From contig NZ_LFCT01000025.1 of the NCBI RefSeq assembly GCF_008692605.1, positions 32,496 through 96,495 of the forward strand: 64,000 bases of DNA, written 5' to 3'. This DNA is from Sphingobium estronivorans. GTDB taxonomy: Bacteria; Pseudomonadota; Alphaproteobacteria; Sphingomonadales; Sphingomonadaceae. Made by a program: the position numbers and the translations under genes. Of this stretch, positions 43,745-53,573 are shown piece after piece. Under the pieces are notes generated by a model. That model did no database searches and was not told the DNA's origin. It was given only the letters and a program-made list of their open reading frames with translations. The stretch's first letter is position 1. The number at the start of each line of letters is the position of its first letter.

Positions 43745-44460
43745 CCAAAGGCACCATCCACGGCGTCGGCCTCGGCCCCGGCGCGCAGGACCTGATGAGC
43801 GTCCGCGCCGACCGCCTGATCCGCGATGCCCGCCACATCGCCTATTTCCACAAGCGGGGAAAATCCGGCCATGCCCGCCGGATCGTGGAGGGCATGCTGC
43901 ACCCGAACGCCGTCGAATTTCCGATGGAATATCCGGTGACGACCGAAATCCCGCTGTCCGACCCGCGCTACAATGAGCTTCTGTCCGGATTCTACGCCGA
44001 TTGCACGGCTCATCTGGACGGCCTGTGCGCCAGCGGGGAGGATGTGGTCGTCCTGTGCGAAGGCGACCCTTTTTTCTACGGCAGCTTCATGCACCTGCAC
44101 AGCCGCCTCGCCGCGCCCATCAGGATCGTTCCCGGCATCACCGGCATGTCCGGCGCCTGGACCGCCAGCGGCACGCCGATCAGTTGGGGCGACGATGTCC
44201 TGACGGTCCTCATGGCGACCCTGTCCGAAGAGGAACTGGCCCGCCGCATCCACGACACCAATGCACTGGTCGTCATGAAGATCGGCCGCAACCTCCCCAA
44301 GCTGCGCCGCGCCGTCGCCGCCGCAGGCAAGCAGGACTGCGCCTGGCTCGTCGAATATGCGACCATGGCCGACCAGCGCATCACCCCGCTCGCCGAAGCG
44401 GACGCCGTTACCGCCTATTTCTCGATCCTGTTGATCCACGGACAGGGACGCCGCCCATGA
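43741..44460 (+). CDS. cobI: Precorrin-2 C20-methyltransferase
   Basis: SAM-dependent methyltransferase of the corrin/porphyrin family (239 residues). Motifs: HGVGLGPGAQDLMSVRA at the N-terminus, VVLCEGDPFFYGSFMHLH, IVPGITGMSGAW and VVMKIGRNLPKLR. The VEFPMEYPVTTEIPLSDPRYNE region is typical of CobI. ATG 43741 overlaps the cobH stop and the end overlaps cobJ, both by 4 bases. Confidence 0.94.
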   Translation: MTKGTIHGVGLGPGAQDLMSVRADRLIRDARHIAYFHKRGKSGHARRIVEGMLHPNAVEFPMEYPVTTEIPLSDPRYNELLSGFYADCTAHLDGLCASGEDVVVLCEGDPFFYGSFMHLHSRLAAPIRIVPGITGMSGAWTASGTPISWGDDVLTVLMATLSEEELARRIHDTNALVVMKIGRNLPKLRRAVAAAGKQDCAWLVEYATMADQRITPLAEADAVTAYFSILLIHGQGRRP

Positions 44461-45206
44461 CCGGCTGGATCGCGGTCGCAGGCCTCGGCCCCGGCACCGA
44501 AGCCCTCATCACTCCGGAAGTGTCGGAAGCGCTCTCCAAAGCCACAGACGTCATCGGCTATATCCCCTATGTCGCCCGCGTGGCGGAGCGTCCCGGCCTG
44601 ACCCTGCATACCTCCGACAACCGCGTCGAACTGGACCGGGCCATCCATGCCCTGACCCTCGCCGCAGAGGGCCGGAAGGTCGTCATCGTCTCCTCCGGCG
44701 ATCCCGGCGTCTTCGCCATGGCCTCCGCCCTGTTCGAAGCACTGGAGGCAGGCCCCTTCGAGTGGCGCGCGCTCGACATCCGCGTCCTGCCCGGCATCAC
44801 CGCCATGCTTGCAGCCGCCGCGAAGGCAGGCGCGCCGCTGGGCCATGATTTCTGCGCCATCAACCTGTCGGACAATCTGAAGCCGTGGCCGCTGATAGAG
44901 CGCCGCCTGCGCCTCGCCGCGCAGGCCGATTTCGCCATGGCCTTCTACAACCCGCGCTCAAAATCCCGCCCGAACGGCTTCACCCACGCCCTCGAAATCC
45001 TGCGCGAGGAATGCGGCGACGACCGCCCGATCCTCTTCGCGCGCGCCGTCTCCACGCCGGAGGAAAGCCTGCGCGTCGTCCCCCTCGGCCAGGCCACGCC
45101 GGACATGGCCGACATGCGCACCATGGTCATCGTCGGCTCCAGCCGCACCCGCCTGATCGAGCGCCCCGGCAGCCCGATCCTCTACACCCCGCGCTCCGCC
45201 GAATGA
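44457..45206 (+). CDS. cobJ: Precorrin-3B C17-methyltransferase
   Basis: A 249-residue SAM-dependent enzyme that methylates C17 and contracts the ring. Motifs: VAGLGPGTEALITPEV, GYIPYV, VVIVSSGDPGVFAMA, RVLPGITAMLAAAAKAGAPLGHDFCAINLSD and FYNPRSKSRP, all CobJ-like. It starts in a 4-base overlap with cobI. Its last 25 bases overlap the end of cobK on the other strand. Confidence 0.95.
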   Translation: MTGWIAVAGLGPGTEALITPEVSEALSKATDVIGYIPYVARVAERPGLTLHTSDNRVELDRAIHALTLAAEGRKVVIVSSGDPGVFAMASALFEALEAGPFEWRALDIRVLPGITAMLAAAAKAGAPLGHDFCAINLSDNLKPWPLIERRLRLAAQADFAMAFYNPRSKSRPNGFTHALEILREECGDDRPILFARAVSTPEESLRVVPLGQATPDMADMRTMVIVGSSRTRLIERPGSPILYTPRSAE

Positions 45207-45964
45207 TCCAGCCACTCCAACACCCCCGCGACCTGATGCGTCACCCGCGCGGCGGGGCAGGGCGGCCTGTCGATCATCAAAACCGGCAGCCCCAGCGTCC
45301 GCGCGGCGATCAGCTTCGCCTCCGCCCCGCCGCCGCCAGCATTTTTCGATACGATCAGGTCGATCCCATGCTCCCGCATCAGGGCCATGTCGCCTTCCAC
45401 CGTGAACGGCCCGCGATCCACCACCAGATCATGCTGGGGCAGCCCCGGCGTTTCCTCGGGCATGTCGACGAAGCGCAACAGATAATGATGCTGCGGCCGG
45501 GCGGCAAAGGCATCGACATGCATCCGTCCCAGCGCCAGCAGCACGCGCCGCGCCGGTCCCGCCAACGCCGCCACGGCGCCCGCAATATCCGACACATGGG
45601 TCCAGTGATCCCCGCTGCTTTCGACCCAGCCGGGCCGCGTCAGCATGATATGCGCGATCCCCGCCTCCCGCGCCGCCGCAACGGCATGGGCGCTCATCGT
45701 CGCGGCAAAGGGATGGGTCGCGTCCACCAGATGCGTCACGCCCTCCTGCCGCAGATAATCGATCAGGCCGCCAATCCCGCCAAAGCCGCCGACCCGCACC
45801 GGCACGGGCTGGGCGCGCGGATTTTCCGTGCGGCCGGCATAGCTCAACACCGCCCGCTCGCCCCGCTCGGCCAGCGCTTTGGCTAGCGCGCTCGCCTCCG
45901 TGGTCCCGCCCAGAATGAGGATATGGGAAATGTCGAAAACTCCTGATCCCTGGCTGACGATCAT
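45182..45964 (-). CDS. cobK: Precorrin-6A reductase, on the opposite strand inside the operon
   Basis: NADPH-dependent reductase of the macrocycle. The protein has the typical opening HILILGGTTEASALAKALAERG, VDATHPFAATMSAHA, and VSKNAGGGGAEAKLIAAR near the end. The start is unclear: ATG 45964 gives 260 residues; family alignment favours initiation nearer ISHILILGG, where the only candidate is ATT 45931, 8 bases after AGGAG. Either way its start overlaps the cobL start head to head and its end overlaps cobJ. Expression needs a minus-strand promoter inside cobL. Confidence 0.9.
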   Translation of the reverse strand: MIVSQGSGVFDISHILILGGTTEASALAKALAERGERAVLSYAGRTENPRAQPVPVRVGGFGGIGGLIDYLRQEGVTHLVDATHPFAATMSAHAVAAAREAGIAHIMLTRPGWVESSGDHWTHVSDIAGAVAALAGPARRVLLALGRMHVDAFAARPQHHYLLRFVDMPEETPGLPQHDLVVDRGPFTVEGDMALMREHGIDLIVSKNAGGGGAEAKLIAARTLGLPVLMIDRPPCPAARVTHQVAGVLEWLDHSAERGV

Positions 45965-47135
45965 CGGCATCGGCGAGGACGGCCCCGACGGCCTGTCCCG
46001 CGCCGCCCGTCGGGCGCTGGAGGCAGCGGCGTTCGTCACCGGAGCCCCGCGCCACCTGTCGCTGCTGCCAGCCCTTAAGGCGGAATGCCATCCCTGGCCA
46101 GTCCCGTTCGAGGATGGCATCGCCCCGCTGCTCGCCCGGCGCGGTCAGCCCACAGTGATGCTTGCCTCTGGCGATCCTTTCTGGTTCGGCGCGGGGGCCA
46201 GCATCACGCGCTTGCTCGCAATGGAAGAGTGGGCCGTCTATCCCGCCCCCTCCACCTTCGCCCTCGCCGCCGCGCGTCTCGGCTGGCCGTTGCAGGATGT
46301 GGAATGCCACGGCCTCCACGCCGCGCCGCTTGCCCGCCTGCGCCCCAGCCTCGTCCCCGGCCGCCGCGCCATCATCCTCTTGCGCGACGGTATGGCGGTC
46401 AGCGCGCTCGTCGCCGATCTGGCGCGAAATGGCTTCGGCGCTTCCTCCATCCATGTGCTGGAAGCGCTCGGCGGTCCGCGCGAGCGCATTCGCGCGACCA
46501 CCGCTGACAATTTCGACTTGACGGACATCGCCCATCCCGTCGCCGTCGCCCTGTCCGTTGCGGGCGACGGCAGAACCCTCCCCCGCGTCAGCGGCATAGC
46601 CGATGACTGGTTCGACCATGACGGCCAGATCACCAAGCGCCCCGCCCGCGCCCTGACCCTTTCCGCGCTCGCCCCGCGTCCCGGCGAAACATTGTGGGAC
46701 ATCGGCGCAGGATCGGGCTCCATCGCCATCGAATGGCTCCTCGCCCATCCCGCAACGCAGGCCATCGCCTTCGAAGCCGACCCCACCCGCGCCGCCCGCG
46801 CCCGCAGCAACGCCGCCGCGCTGGGTGTCGACCGCCTGACCGTGATCGAAGGCAAGGCCCCGGACATCCTGCGCGCCCGAACCCGCCCGGACGCCATCTT
46901 CATCGGCGGCGGCCTCAGCGAAGCCCTGCTCGAAACCCTGTTCGCCCTTCCCGGCGGCCAGACCCGGCTCGTCGCCAATGCCGTCACGCTGGAATCGGAA
47001 GCTCTCCTTGGCCAATGGCATGCCCGCAAAGGGGGCGACCTCCTCCGCATCGAACTGGCGCAGGCGGTACCGCTCGGCAGCCGCCATGGCTGGCGCTCCG
47101 CCTATCCCCTCGTGCAGTGGAGCGTCACCCTATGA
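45930..47135 (+). CDS. cobL: Precorrin-6Y C5,15-methyltransferase (decarboxylating)
   Basis: A two-domain enzyme, 401 residues. The N-terminal half is a CbiE-like methyltransferase (IIGIGEDGPDGLSRAA, ASGDPFWFGAGASI, PSTFALAAARLGW). The C-terminal half from about residue 245 is CbiT-like, methylating C15 and decarboxylating (LWDIGAGSGSIAIEWLL, AIAFEADPTRAARARSNA). ATG 45930 has GAGG 10 bases upstream. It overlaps cobK at its start and cobE by 4 bases at its end. Confidence 0.95.
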   Translation: MSKTPDPWLTIIGIGEDGPDGLSRAARRALEAAAFVTGAPRHLSLLPALKAECHPWPVPFEDGIAPLLARRGQPTVMLASGDPFWFGAGASITRLLAMEEWAVYPAPSTFALAAARLGWPLQDVECHGLHAAPLARLRPSLVPGRRAIILLRDGMAVSALVADLARNGFGASSIHVLEALGGPRERIRATTADNFDLTDIAHPVAVALSVAGDGRTLPRVSGIADDWFDHDGQITKRPARALTLSALAPRPGETLWDIGAGSGSIAIEWLLAHPATQAIAFEADPTRAARARSNAAALGVDRLTVIEGKAPDILRARTRPDAIFIGGGLSEALLETLFALPGGQTRLVANAVTLESEALLGQWHARKGGDLLRIELAQAVPLGSRHGWRSAYPLVQWSVTL

Positions 47136-47497
47136 TCGTCGCCGGTTTCGGGTTTCGCAAAAGCGCCTCTCTTGTTTCGCTCCGATCCGCATGGGAAAGG
47201 GCGACCGAGGGGGCCAACGCCCCGGCGGCATTGGCGACCCTTGACCACAAGGCGCCTCAACTCGCCTCGCTGGCCCGGGAACTTCGTCTCCCGCTCATCA
47301 AAGTGTCATCCGACCGGCTGGCAATCCAGTCCACGCGCACCCATTCGCCCGCCAGCCTCGCGGCCCACCGCACGGGCAGCGTCGCCGAAGCCGCCGCCCT
47401 TGCCGCAGCCGGTCCCCACGCCCGCCTGCTCGCGCCCCGCGCCGTATCGCAGGACCGCCTCGCCACTTGCGCCCTCGCCGAAGGAAATCCCGCATGA
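47132..47497 (+). CDS. cobE: CobE / CbiG C-terminal-domain protein
   Basis: A 121-residue protein equal to the C-terminal domain of Cbi[18 protein letters not shown] at the start, [22 protein letters not shown], then [23 protein letters not shown]. CobE is needed for aerobic B12 synthesis; its exact role is unsettled. It is coupled by 4-base overlaps to cobL and cobM. Confidence 0.9.
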   Translation: MIVAGFGFRKSASLVSLRSAWERATEGANAPAALATLDHKAPQLASLARELRLPLIKVSSDRLAIQSTRTHSPASLAAHRTGSVAEAAALAAAGPHARLLAPRAVSQDRLATCALAEGNPA

Positions 47498-48276
47498 CCG
47501 TCCATTTCATCGGGGCTGGCCCCGGCGCGCCCGATCTCATCACGCTGCGCGGTCGCGACCTCATCGCCAGCAGCCCGGTCTGCCTCTATGCCGGATCGCT
47601 GGTTCCTGCTGCCCTGCTCGATCATTGCCCGCCGGGCGCGCGGATCGTGAACACCGCTCCGCTCACCCTCGACGAGATCGTCGGCACCCTGTGCGAAGCT
47701 CATGAAGCAGGCCATGACATCGCCCGCCTCCATTCCGGCGACCTGTCGGTCTGGTCCGCCATGGGTGAGCAGATTCGCCGCCTGAAAGCGCTCGGCATCC
47801 CCTACAGCATCACGCCCGGCGTCCCATCCTTCGCCGCCGCCGCCGCCGCGCTGGAGGCCGAACTCACCCTGCCGGAACTCGGCCAGTCGCTCATCCTCAC
47901 GCGCACGCCGGGCCGCGCCAGTTCCATGCCGCCGCGCGAAAATCTTCCCGCCTTCGCGGCAACCGGGGCGACGCTCGCCATCCATTTGTCGATCCACAAT
48001 CTGGCGAAAGTCGTGGAGGACCTCACGCCCCATTACGGCCCGGACTGCCCGGCGGCAGTCGTCTGGCGCGCAAGCTGGCCCGACCAGCGCATCGTCCGCG
48101 CCACCCTCGCCACCATAGAGGAAGCCGCCGCCCAAGGCCCGGAGCGCACCGCCATCATCCTCGTTGGCCCGGTGCTCGGCGACGGCGATTTCGCCGAAAG
48201 CAGCCTTTACGCTCCCGGCTATGACCGCCGCTTTCGACCGTCCGGCACCGACTCGCTGTTCGTCGGCAAGGAATGA
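47494..48276 (+). CDS. cobM: Precorrin-4 C11-methyltransferase
   Basis: A 260-residue SAM-dependent corrin methyltransferase. Motifs: [64 protein letters not shown] and [17 protein letters not shown]. The LHSGDLS and LYAGSLVP blocks are typical of CobM/CbiF. ATG 47494 overlaps the cobE stop by 4 bases. Confidence 0.95.
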   Translation: MTVHFIGAGPGAPDLITLRGRDLIASSPVCLYAGSLVPAALLDHCPPGARIVNTAPLTLDEIVGTLCEAHEAGHDIARLHSGDLSVWSAMGEQIRRLKALGIPYSITPGVPSFAAAAAALEAELTLPELGQSLILTRTPGRASSMPPRENLPAFAATGATLAIHLSIHNLAKVVEDLTPHYGPDCPAAVVWRASWPDQRIVRATLATIEEAAAQGPERTAIILVGPVLGDGDFAESSLYAPGYDRRFRPSGTDSLFVGKE

Positions 48277-49586
48277 CCCCCGGCCTCCTCATCGCGGCAC
48301 CCCGTTCCGGATCGGGCAAGACGACCGTGACGCTGGGCCTGCTGCGCGCCTTCACTCGCGCTGGCCTCAGGGTACAGCCGTTCAAATCCGGCCCCGACTA
48401 TATCGACCCCGCTTTTCAGCAGGCGGCCAGCGGCCGTCCTTCCTTCAACCTCGACAGTTGGGCCATGGGCCGCGCGCTGATCGGCGCACTCACGCGCCAT
48501 GCCGAGGATGCGGACCTGATCGTCGCGGAAGGCGTGATGGGCCTGTTCGACGGCGCCTCCGCGGCGGGAGAAAGCGGCAACGGCTCCAGCGCCGACATCG
48601 CCGCCATGTTCGGCTGGCCGGTCATATTGGTGATGGATGTTTCGGGGCAAAGCCAATCCGCCGCCGCCATTGCCATGGGTTTCCGCAACCTGCGCCCCGA
48701 CATGGCCGTGGCAGGCGTGATCCTGAACCGCGTCGCCAGCGACCGCCATGAACGGCTTATCCGCGCCGCGATGGCAGAGGCAGGCATCCCTGTGTTCGGC
48801 GCCATCCCCCGCAGCGACGCGCTGAGCCTGCCCGCACGGCATCTCGGCCTTGTCCAGGCGACCGAGCAAGCCGATCTGGATGCCACCGTAGATCGTATCG
48901 CCGACCTCATCATCACCCATCTGGACCTGCCCGCCATCCGCCGCGCCGCCCGTCCAACGTCACCGCCCATCCTCCTGGAAAAGGCTGCCCCTCCACCCGG
49001 CCAGCGCCTCGCCATCGCGCAGGACACCGCCTTCTCCTTCACCTATGCCCATCTTCTGTCGGACTGGCGGGCGGCGGGCGCGGAAATCCTGCCCTTCTCC
49101 CCGCTTGCAGACGAAGCCCCGGATGCCGCAGCCGACGCTGTCTGGCTCCCCGGCGGCTATCCCGAACTCCACGCGGGACGGATCGCACAGGCAGGCCGCT
49201 TTCTCTCCGCGCTGCGCCGCCATGCCGAAACCCGCCCGATCCATGGCGAATGCGGCGGCTATATGGTGCTGGGCGAAGCGTTGATCGACGCGCATGGCCA
49301 AAGCCACGCCATGGCGGGCCTGCTGGGCCTCGTCACCAGCTTCGCCGAGCGCCGCCTGCATCTGGGCTATCGCCGCGCCCGGCTGCTCGCCCCCATGGGC
49401 GGTTTTCCCGCAGGCGCGCTGCTCAACGGCCATGAATTCCACTATTCCACCATCCTCGCCCAGCCCGACCACCCGCTCGCAACCGTCACCGATGCCGAGG
49501 ATAACGCCATCGCCTCTACCGGATCGCATCGCGGCCGCGTCACCGGCAGCTTCTTCCATCTTATCGCTGAGGGCAGCGCCCCATGA
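48273..49586 (+). CDS. cobB: Hydrogenobyrinic acid a,c-diamide synthase (glutamine-hydrolysing)
   Basis: An ATP-dependent amidotransferase of 437 residues that amidates the a and c side chains before cobalt insertion. P-loop [11 protein letters not shown] at 9-19, then KSGPDYIDP, and a class I glutamine-amidotransferase domain with nucleophile Cys in [10 protein letters not shown] and the NGHEFHYST His region. The start overlaps the cobM stop and the end overlaps cobF, 4 bases each. Confidence 0.94.
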   Translation: MTPGLLIAAPRSGSGKTTVTLGLLRAFTRAGLRVQPFKSGPDYIDPAFQQAASGRPSFNLDSWAMGRALIGALTRHAEDADLIVAEGVMGLFDGASAAGESGNGSSADIAAMFGWPVILVMDVSGQSQSAAAIAMGFRNLRPDMAVAGVILNRVASDRHERLIRAAMAEAGIPVFGAIPRSDALSLPARHLGLVQATEQADLDATVDRIADLIITHLDLPAIRRAARPTSPPILLEKAAPPPGQRLAIAQDTAFSFTYAHLLSDWRAAGAEILPFSPLADEAPDAAADAVWLPGGYPELHAGRIAQAGRFLSALRRHAETRPIHGECGGYMVLGEALIDAHGQSHAMAGLLGLVTSFAERRLHLGYRRARLLAPMGGFPAGALLNGHEFHYSTILAQPDHPLATVTDAEDNAIASTGSHRGRVTGSFFHLIAEGSAP

Positions 49587-50344
49587 TCTCGCTCAATCTC
49601 ATCGGCATCGGCACGGGCAATCCCGATCATCTGACCCGCGCCGCAATCCGGGCCATGAACGAGGCCGACCTGATCCTGCTGCCGCGCAAGGGCGATGCGA
49701 AATCCGACCTCATCGACCTGCGCCGCGCCATCTGCGCCGAATTGCTGACCCGCCCGGTCAAGCTGGTCGAATTCGACATGCCCAGCCGCGCCGACCAACC
49801 TGCCTATGTCGACGCCGTGCTCGACTGGCACGACGCCATCGCGGCGCTCTGGCAGGAACAGATTACCCGCCATCTGCCGCAAGGCGGATCATTGGCGCTG
49901 CTGGTCTGGGGTGACCCTTCGCTCTACGACAGCAGCCTGCGCATCGCCGAACGGCTGCCCGATATGCGGGTTCAGGTCATTCCCGGCATCACCAGCATCC
50001 AGGCGCTCACCGCCGCCCATGGCATATGCCTCAACGATCTGGCGGAACCCGTGCTCATCACCACCGGGCGCCGCCTGCGCGAAAAGGGCTGGCCCGGCTG
50101 CACGAACAGCCTGGTGGTCATGCTGGATGGCCATTGCGCCTTTCGGACGCTGCCCCCAGAGGGGATCGACATATGGTGGGGCGCCTATCTCGGCATGCCG
50201 CAACAGGCCCTCGCCCGGGGCCCGCTCGCCATCGTCGGAACGGAGATCATCGACCGACGCGCCATGCTCCGGCAGGAACATGGCTGGATCATGGATGTCT
50301 ATCTGCTGCGACGGCGCGGACCACCCGCGCAGGGCCAGGCTTGA
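49583..50344 (+). CDS. cobF: Precorrin-6A synthase (deacetylating)
   Basis: A 253-residue SAM-dependent C1-methyltransferase found only in the aerobic pathway. Motifs: NLIGIGTGNPDHLTRAAIRAMNEADLIL, LPRKGDAKSDLIDLRR, LVWGDPSLYDSSLRI, VIPGITSIQALTAAH. Last gene of the riboswitch-2 operon; downstream is a convergent small gene only 19 bases away. Confidence 0.94.
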   Translation: MISLNLIGIGTGNPDHLTRAAIRAMNEADLILLPRKGDAKSDLIDLRRAICAELLTRPVKLVEFDMPSRADQPAYVDAVLDWHDAIAALWQEQITRHLPQGGSLALLVWGDPSLYDSSLRIAERLPDMRVQVIPGITSIQALTAAHGICLNDLAEPVLITTGRRLREKGWPGCTNSLVVMLDGHCAFRTLPPEGIDIWWGAYLGMPQQALARGPLAIVGTEIIDRRAMLRQEHGWIMDVYLLRRRGPPAQGQA

Positions 50345-50363
50345 GCGCTACCGGCTCAAACCA

Positions 50364-50570
50364 TCAGGCGACTTTGGAAATCAATTCCATGATGGGCCTG
50401 TTGACCGCCTGTCTGATGCCATCGTCCACCACGGCTTCGGCGCGGCGGCGAAATTCCGCCGCCATGGCATGATGCATCATGCGCGCAGAAGCATCGGCGG
50501 TCGTGGCCGCCAGTTGCTCATGCATTTTTGCCCGTTCCAGACACTCTTCACGTGTAAGAGCATTCGTCAT
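50364..50570 (-). CDS. Small helical protein of unknown function
   Basis: A 68-residue helical product (LTREECLERAKMHEQLAATTADASARMMHHAMAAEFRRRAE in two helices). ATG 50570 has AGGAG 8 bases upstream, which decides the start over the longer frame to 50609. Similar short helical proteins starting LTREECLxRA occur in sphingomonads, to my memory, without a known role. It is convergent with cobF. Confidence 0.6.
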   Translation of the reverse strand: MTNALTREECLERAKMHEQLAATTADASARMMHHAMAAEFRRRAEAVVDDGIRQAVNRPIMELISKVA

Positions 50571-50708
50571 GAATCGAACTCCTGCCTGTCCGCGAAGCTC
50601 GCCAACCAACTTCGCTCACGGAAATCGGCGCTCAACTTAGCCCGTCCGCCGTCCGAATGAAAATGGAATCTTGCCGGCCGCGGGCGTTCATCTACCGTCC
50701 GTCGCGGC

Positions 50709-52250
50709 TCATCGCGGCCAGCCTTCCTGCGGCTGCGCGCTGTGGCTTTTCATCTCCTTGCGGTTTTCGGTGTCGATTTCCTTCAGCACCACTTCATACC
50801 CCCAGAGATTTGCCAGATTTTGCAGCACCATAGCAGCATCTGCCGGATCGAGAAGGACCCCGTCGACCACGCCATGCTCCACGATCAGCTTGCGATCCCC
50901 AACCAGGTCCACGTCGACCACCTGAATGTCCGGCTCCTGCCGCCCAATATCATATTCCCGCGCCAGGGCCCGCCTGATCCGCCGGTATCCGCGCTCGTCA
51001 TGAATGGCATCGACGCGCAGTTCCGACTCGCTCGTCCGATCGATGATCTTGAACAGGCGCCAATGCCGGATGAGATGCGGGCTGAGAAACTGGGAGACGA
51101 AGCTCTCATCTCGATAATTGACCCAGATATCCTTCAGAACCTCCACCGGATCGCCCGAGCCGGCAATGTCGCCGAACCACTCCCGGTCCTCCTCGGTCGG
51201 CTCCAGGCAGATGCGCTCAATGTCGGACATGATGCCGAACCCCAGCGCGTAGGGGTTGAATCCGCCAAAATGCCCTGAATCATAAGTGGGTTGATAGACG
51301 ACATTGGTATGCGATGACAGGAATTCCATGAATGCGCCGTCGGTGATCCAACCACGCTCATGCAGCAGCGTCATGATCCGATAATGGGTATAGGTCGCGC
51401 AGCCCTCGTTCATCGCCTTGGTCTGGCGCTGCGGGTAGAAATATTGCGCGATCAGCCGAACGATGCGCAACACCTCCCGCTGCCAGCTTGCCAGGCGCGG
51501 ACCGGTTTTCTCCAGGAAATAGAGGATATTCTCCTGCGGCAGGCCGAGCGCTGCCCGCCGTTCCTCATTCGGCACGGCGTCCGCCCGCGCGCCCACAGGC
51601 ACCGTGCGCCACAAATCATCATAGATGCGGTCGCGATACGCCTGCCGTTCCGCCTCCCGCGCCGCCTCGCTCTTCAGGTCGCGCGGCCGGATCCGCGGAT
51701 AGCGATGCACGCCCTGGTTCATCAGTGCATGGGCCGCGTCCAGCACCCGCTCGACCGCCAACTGTCCGTACCGCTCCTCGCATTCCGCGATATAGCGTTT
51801 GGCGAACTCCAGATAATCGAGAATGCCCTCCGCGTCGGTCCATTGGCGAAAGACATAATTATTCTTGAAGAAATGATTATGCCCAAAGGCAGCATGGGAA
51901 ATGACCAAAGTCTGCATCGTCGCGCTGTTTTCCTGCATCAGATAGTTGATGCAGGGATCGCTGTTGATGACCAGCTCATAGGCCAGCCCCCTCAACCCCT
52001 TGCGGTACATCATTTCATTGGTGACGAACTGCTTGCCGAACGACCAATGCTTGTAGAAAAGCGGCATGCCGATAGAGGAATAGGCATCCAGCATCTGTTC
52101 CGCGCTGATGATTTCTATCTGGTTGGGATAGATATCCAGCTTCATTTCCTTGAGCGCGATCGGCTCGACGGTTTCATAGATGCGGTTGATGAGCGGAAAG
52201 TCCCAATCGCTCCCGGTGAACAAGGGCGCTTTTGCGTGCTTCGCCGTCAT
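50709..52250 (-). CDS. SpoVR family protein (YcgB-like)
   Basis: A 513-residue cytoplasmic protein of the SpoVR/YcgB family; despite the name it is widespread in non-sporulating bacteria. Family blocks are GMPLFYKHWSFGKQF, YRKGLRGLAYELVINSDPCINYL, SHAAFGHNHFFKNN, KAMNEGCATYTHYRIM and FGGFNPYALGFGI. ATG 52250 overlaps the yeaH stop by 4 bases. It is the third gene of prkA-yeaH-spoVR, a set expressed in starvation or stationary phase in other bacteria. Molecular function is unknown. Confidence 0.93.
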   Translation of the reverse strand: MTAKHAKAPLFTGSDWDFPLINRIYETVEPIALKEMKLDIYPNQIEIISAEQMLDAYSSIGMPLFYKHWSFGKQFVTNEMMYRKGLRGLAYELVINSDPCINYLMQENSATMQTLVISHAAFGHNHFFKNNYVFRQWTDAEGILDYLEFAKRYIAECEERYGQLAVERVLDAAHALMNQGVHRYPRIRPRDLKSEAAREAERQAYRDRIYDDLWRTVPVGARADAVPNEERRAALGLPQENILYFLEKTGPRLASWQREVLRIVRLIAQYFYPQRQTKAMNEGCATYTHYRIMTLLHERGWITDGAFMEFLSSHTNVVYQPTYDSGHFGGFNPYALGFGIMSDIERICLEPTEEDREWFGDIAGSGDPVEVLKDIWVNYRDESFVSQFLSPHLIRHWRLFKIIDRTSESELRVDAIHDERGYRRIRRALAREYDIGRQEPDIQVVDVDLVGDRKLIVEHGVVDGVLLDPADAAMVLQNLANLWGYEVVLKEIDTENRKEMKSHSAQPQEGWPR

Positions 52251-53554
52251 GCCGTTCGCTCCGCCACGCCCTTGCGCTGGAACAGTTCGCGGAAAACAGG
52301 GTAGATTTCCCGCCGATGGTGCACCTTGCGCATCACGAAATTGCGGTTGGCTTCGGACACCGGCGCATAGGCCTGCCACAGGCCGGTCATCGTGCCGACC
52401 GTTTCAATATCGGCAAATTCCTCCCGACCGACCTCCAGATAGGCGACATATTGGCACATGGGCAGGATTTCGTCCTGCATCAGGCTGACCACCCGGCCAT
52501 TGTCCGACTGCATGGTGTCCCCGTCCGAAGCCTGTGCGACATAGATGTTCCAGTCATCGGGCCGATAGCGTTCCTTGACCACCTCCAGCAACTTGTCGAG
52601 CGCGCTCGACACCAGCGTGCCGCCCGTGACCGTGCTGTAGAAGAAAGTCTGCTCATCGACCTCCGCCGCCCGGTCGGTATGGTGGATGAACACCACCTCC
52701 ACATGTTCGTAGCAGCGCGACAGGAACAAGTGCAGCAATGCGAAGAAGCGCTTGGCAAGGTCCTTCATATGCTCCGTCATGGAGCCGGACACGTCCATCA
52801 GACAGAACATCACCGCCTGCGCGACGGGTTTGGGCACATTTTCGAACCGCCGGTAGCGCAGGTCGACCGGATCGATATAGGCAATCAGATTGCGCCGCCG
52901 GAAGATCGTCGACCGCTCGGCACGCAGATTTTCCAGCCGCACCGCATCATCGGGCAAGGGGGAATCTCGCGCCTCGATCTCGGCAATCTCCTCCTCGATC
53001 CGCTCGAGATCGGTGCCCTTGGGCCGTCGCAGCGCAATCCGGCGCGACATCGCCCGCTGCATGGTGCGCGGCACCGACAGGTTGGATGGATTGCCGACGA
53101 CCGAATAACCCGCCCGCCTGATCCCATCGACCTTCCCGCCGATCAGCCGCCGCTTGGCAAGGTCGGGCAGTTCCAGATCGTCCAGAAACAGCCCCAGAAA
53201 TTCCTCCCGGCTGAGCGCGAACTGGAAATCGTCATTCCCCTCTCCCTGCCCGGCCTGCGATCCGGATCCCTGGCCATTATTGGGCCGCTTGATCCGGTCG
53301 CCCTCCATATAATCGTGATTGCCGGGAAAGACGCGCTCCCGATTGCCCCCCTGCGCGGCGCGATGCAGCGTTGGTTCGTGGATGGCGTCACGCTGGATCG
53401 TGACCTGCCCTTCCTTGTCCAGATCCTTGATGCTGCGGTCCTTCAGGCTGTCGCGCACAGCCTGTTGCACATAAGCCTTGGCCCTCCGCAGAAAGCGCTG
53501 CCTGTTGACCAGGCTCTTGCCCCCTGGGTTCAAACGTCTGTCGACTATGTGCAT
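52247..53554 (-). CDS. yeaH: YeaH/YhbH family protein (DUF444)
   Basis: A 435-residue protein with a von Willebrand-A-like domain; the metal site DVSGSM is at 254-259. The N-terminus HIVDRRLNPGGKSLVNRQRFLRR, the low-complexity Gly/Gln linker near 95-108, and the QAVMFCLMDVSGSM and DIYPVFRELF-type (EIYPVFRELF) blocks match E. coli YeaH. ATG 53554 fits the family start; 53611 would add 19 unlikely residues. It is cotranscribed with the PrkA kinase, 19 bases downstream of its stop. Confidence 0.93.
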   Translation of the reverse strand: MHIVDRRLNPGGKSLVNRQRFLRRAKAYVQQAVRDSLKDRSIKDLDKEGQVTIQRDAIHEPTLHRAAQGGNRERVFPGNHDYMEGDRIKRPNNGQGSGSQAGQGEGNDDFQFALSREEFLGLFLDDLELPDLAKRRLIGGKVDGIRRAGYSVVGNPSNLSVPRTMQRAMSRRIALRRPKGTDLERIEEEIAEIEARDSPLPDDAVRLENLRAERSTIFRRRNLIAYIDPVDLRYRRFENVPKPVAQAVMFCLMDVSGSMTEHMKDLAKRFFALLHLFLSRCYEHVEVVFIHHTDRAAEVDEQTFFYSTVTGGTLVSSALDKLLEVVKERYRPDDWNIYVAQASDGDTMQSDNGRVVSLMQDEILPMCQYVAYLEVGREEFADIETVGTMTGLWQAYAPVSEANRNFVMRKVHHRREIYPVFRELFQRKGVAERTA

Positions 53555-53573
53555 GGGGCTCAGTTGCCCTCCA

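Noticed and set aside
45429..47087. A 552-codon minus-strand frame over cobL and cobK
   Set aside because: cobL on plus and cobK in a different minus frame both carry family motifs; this frame carries none.
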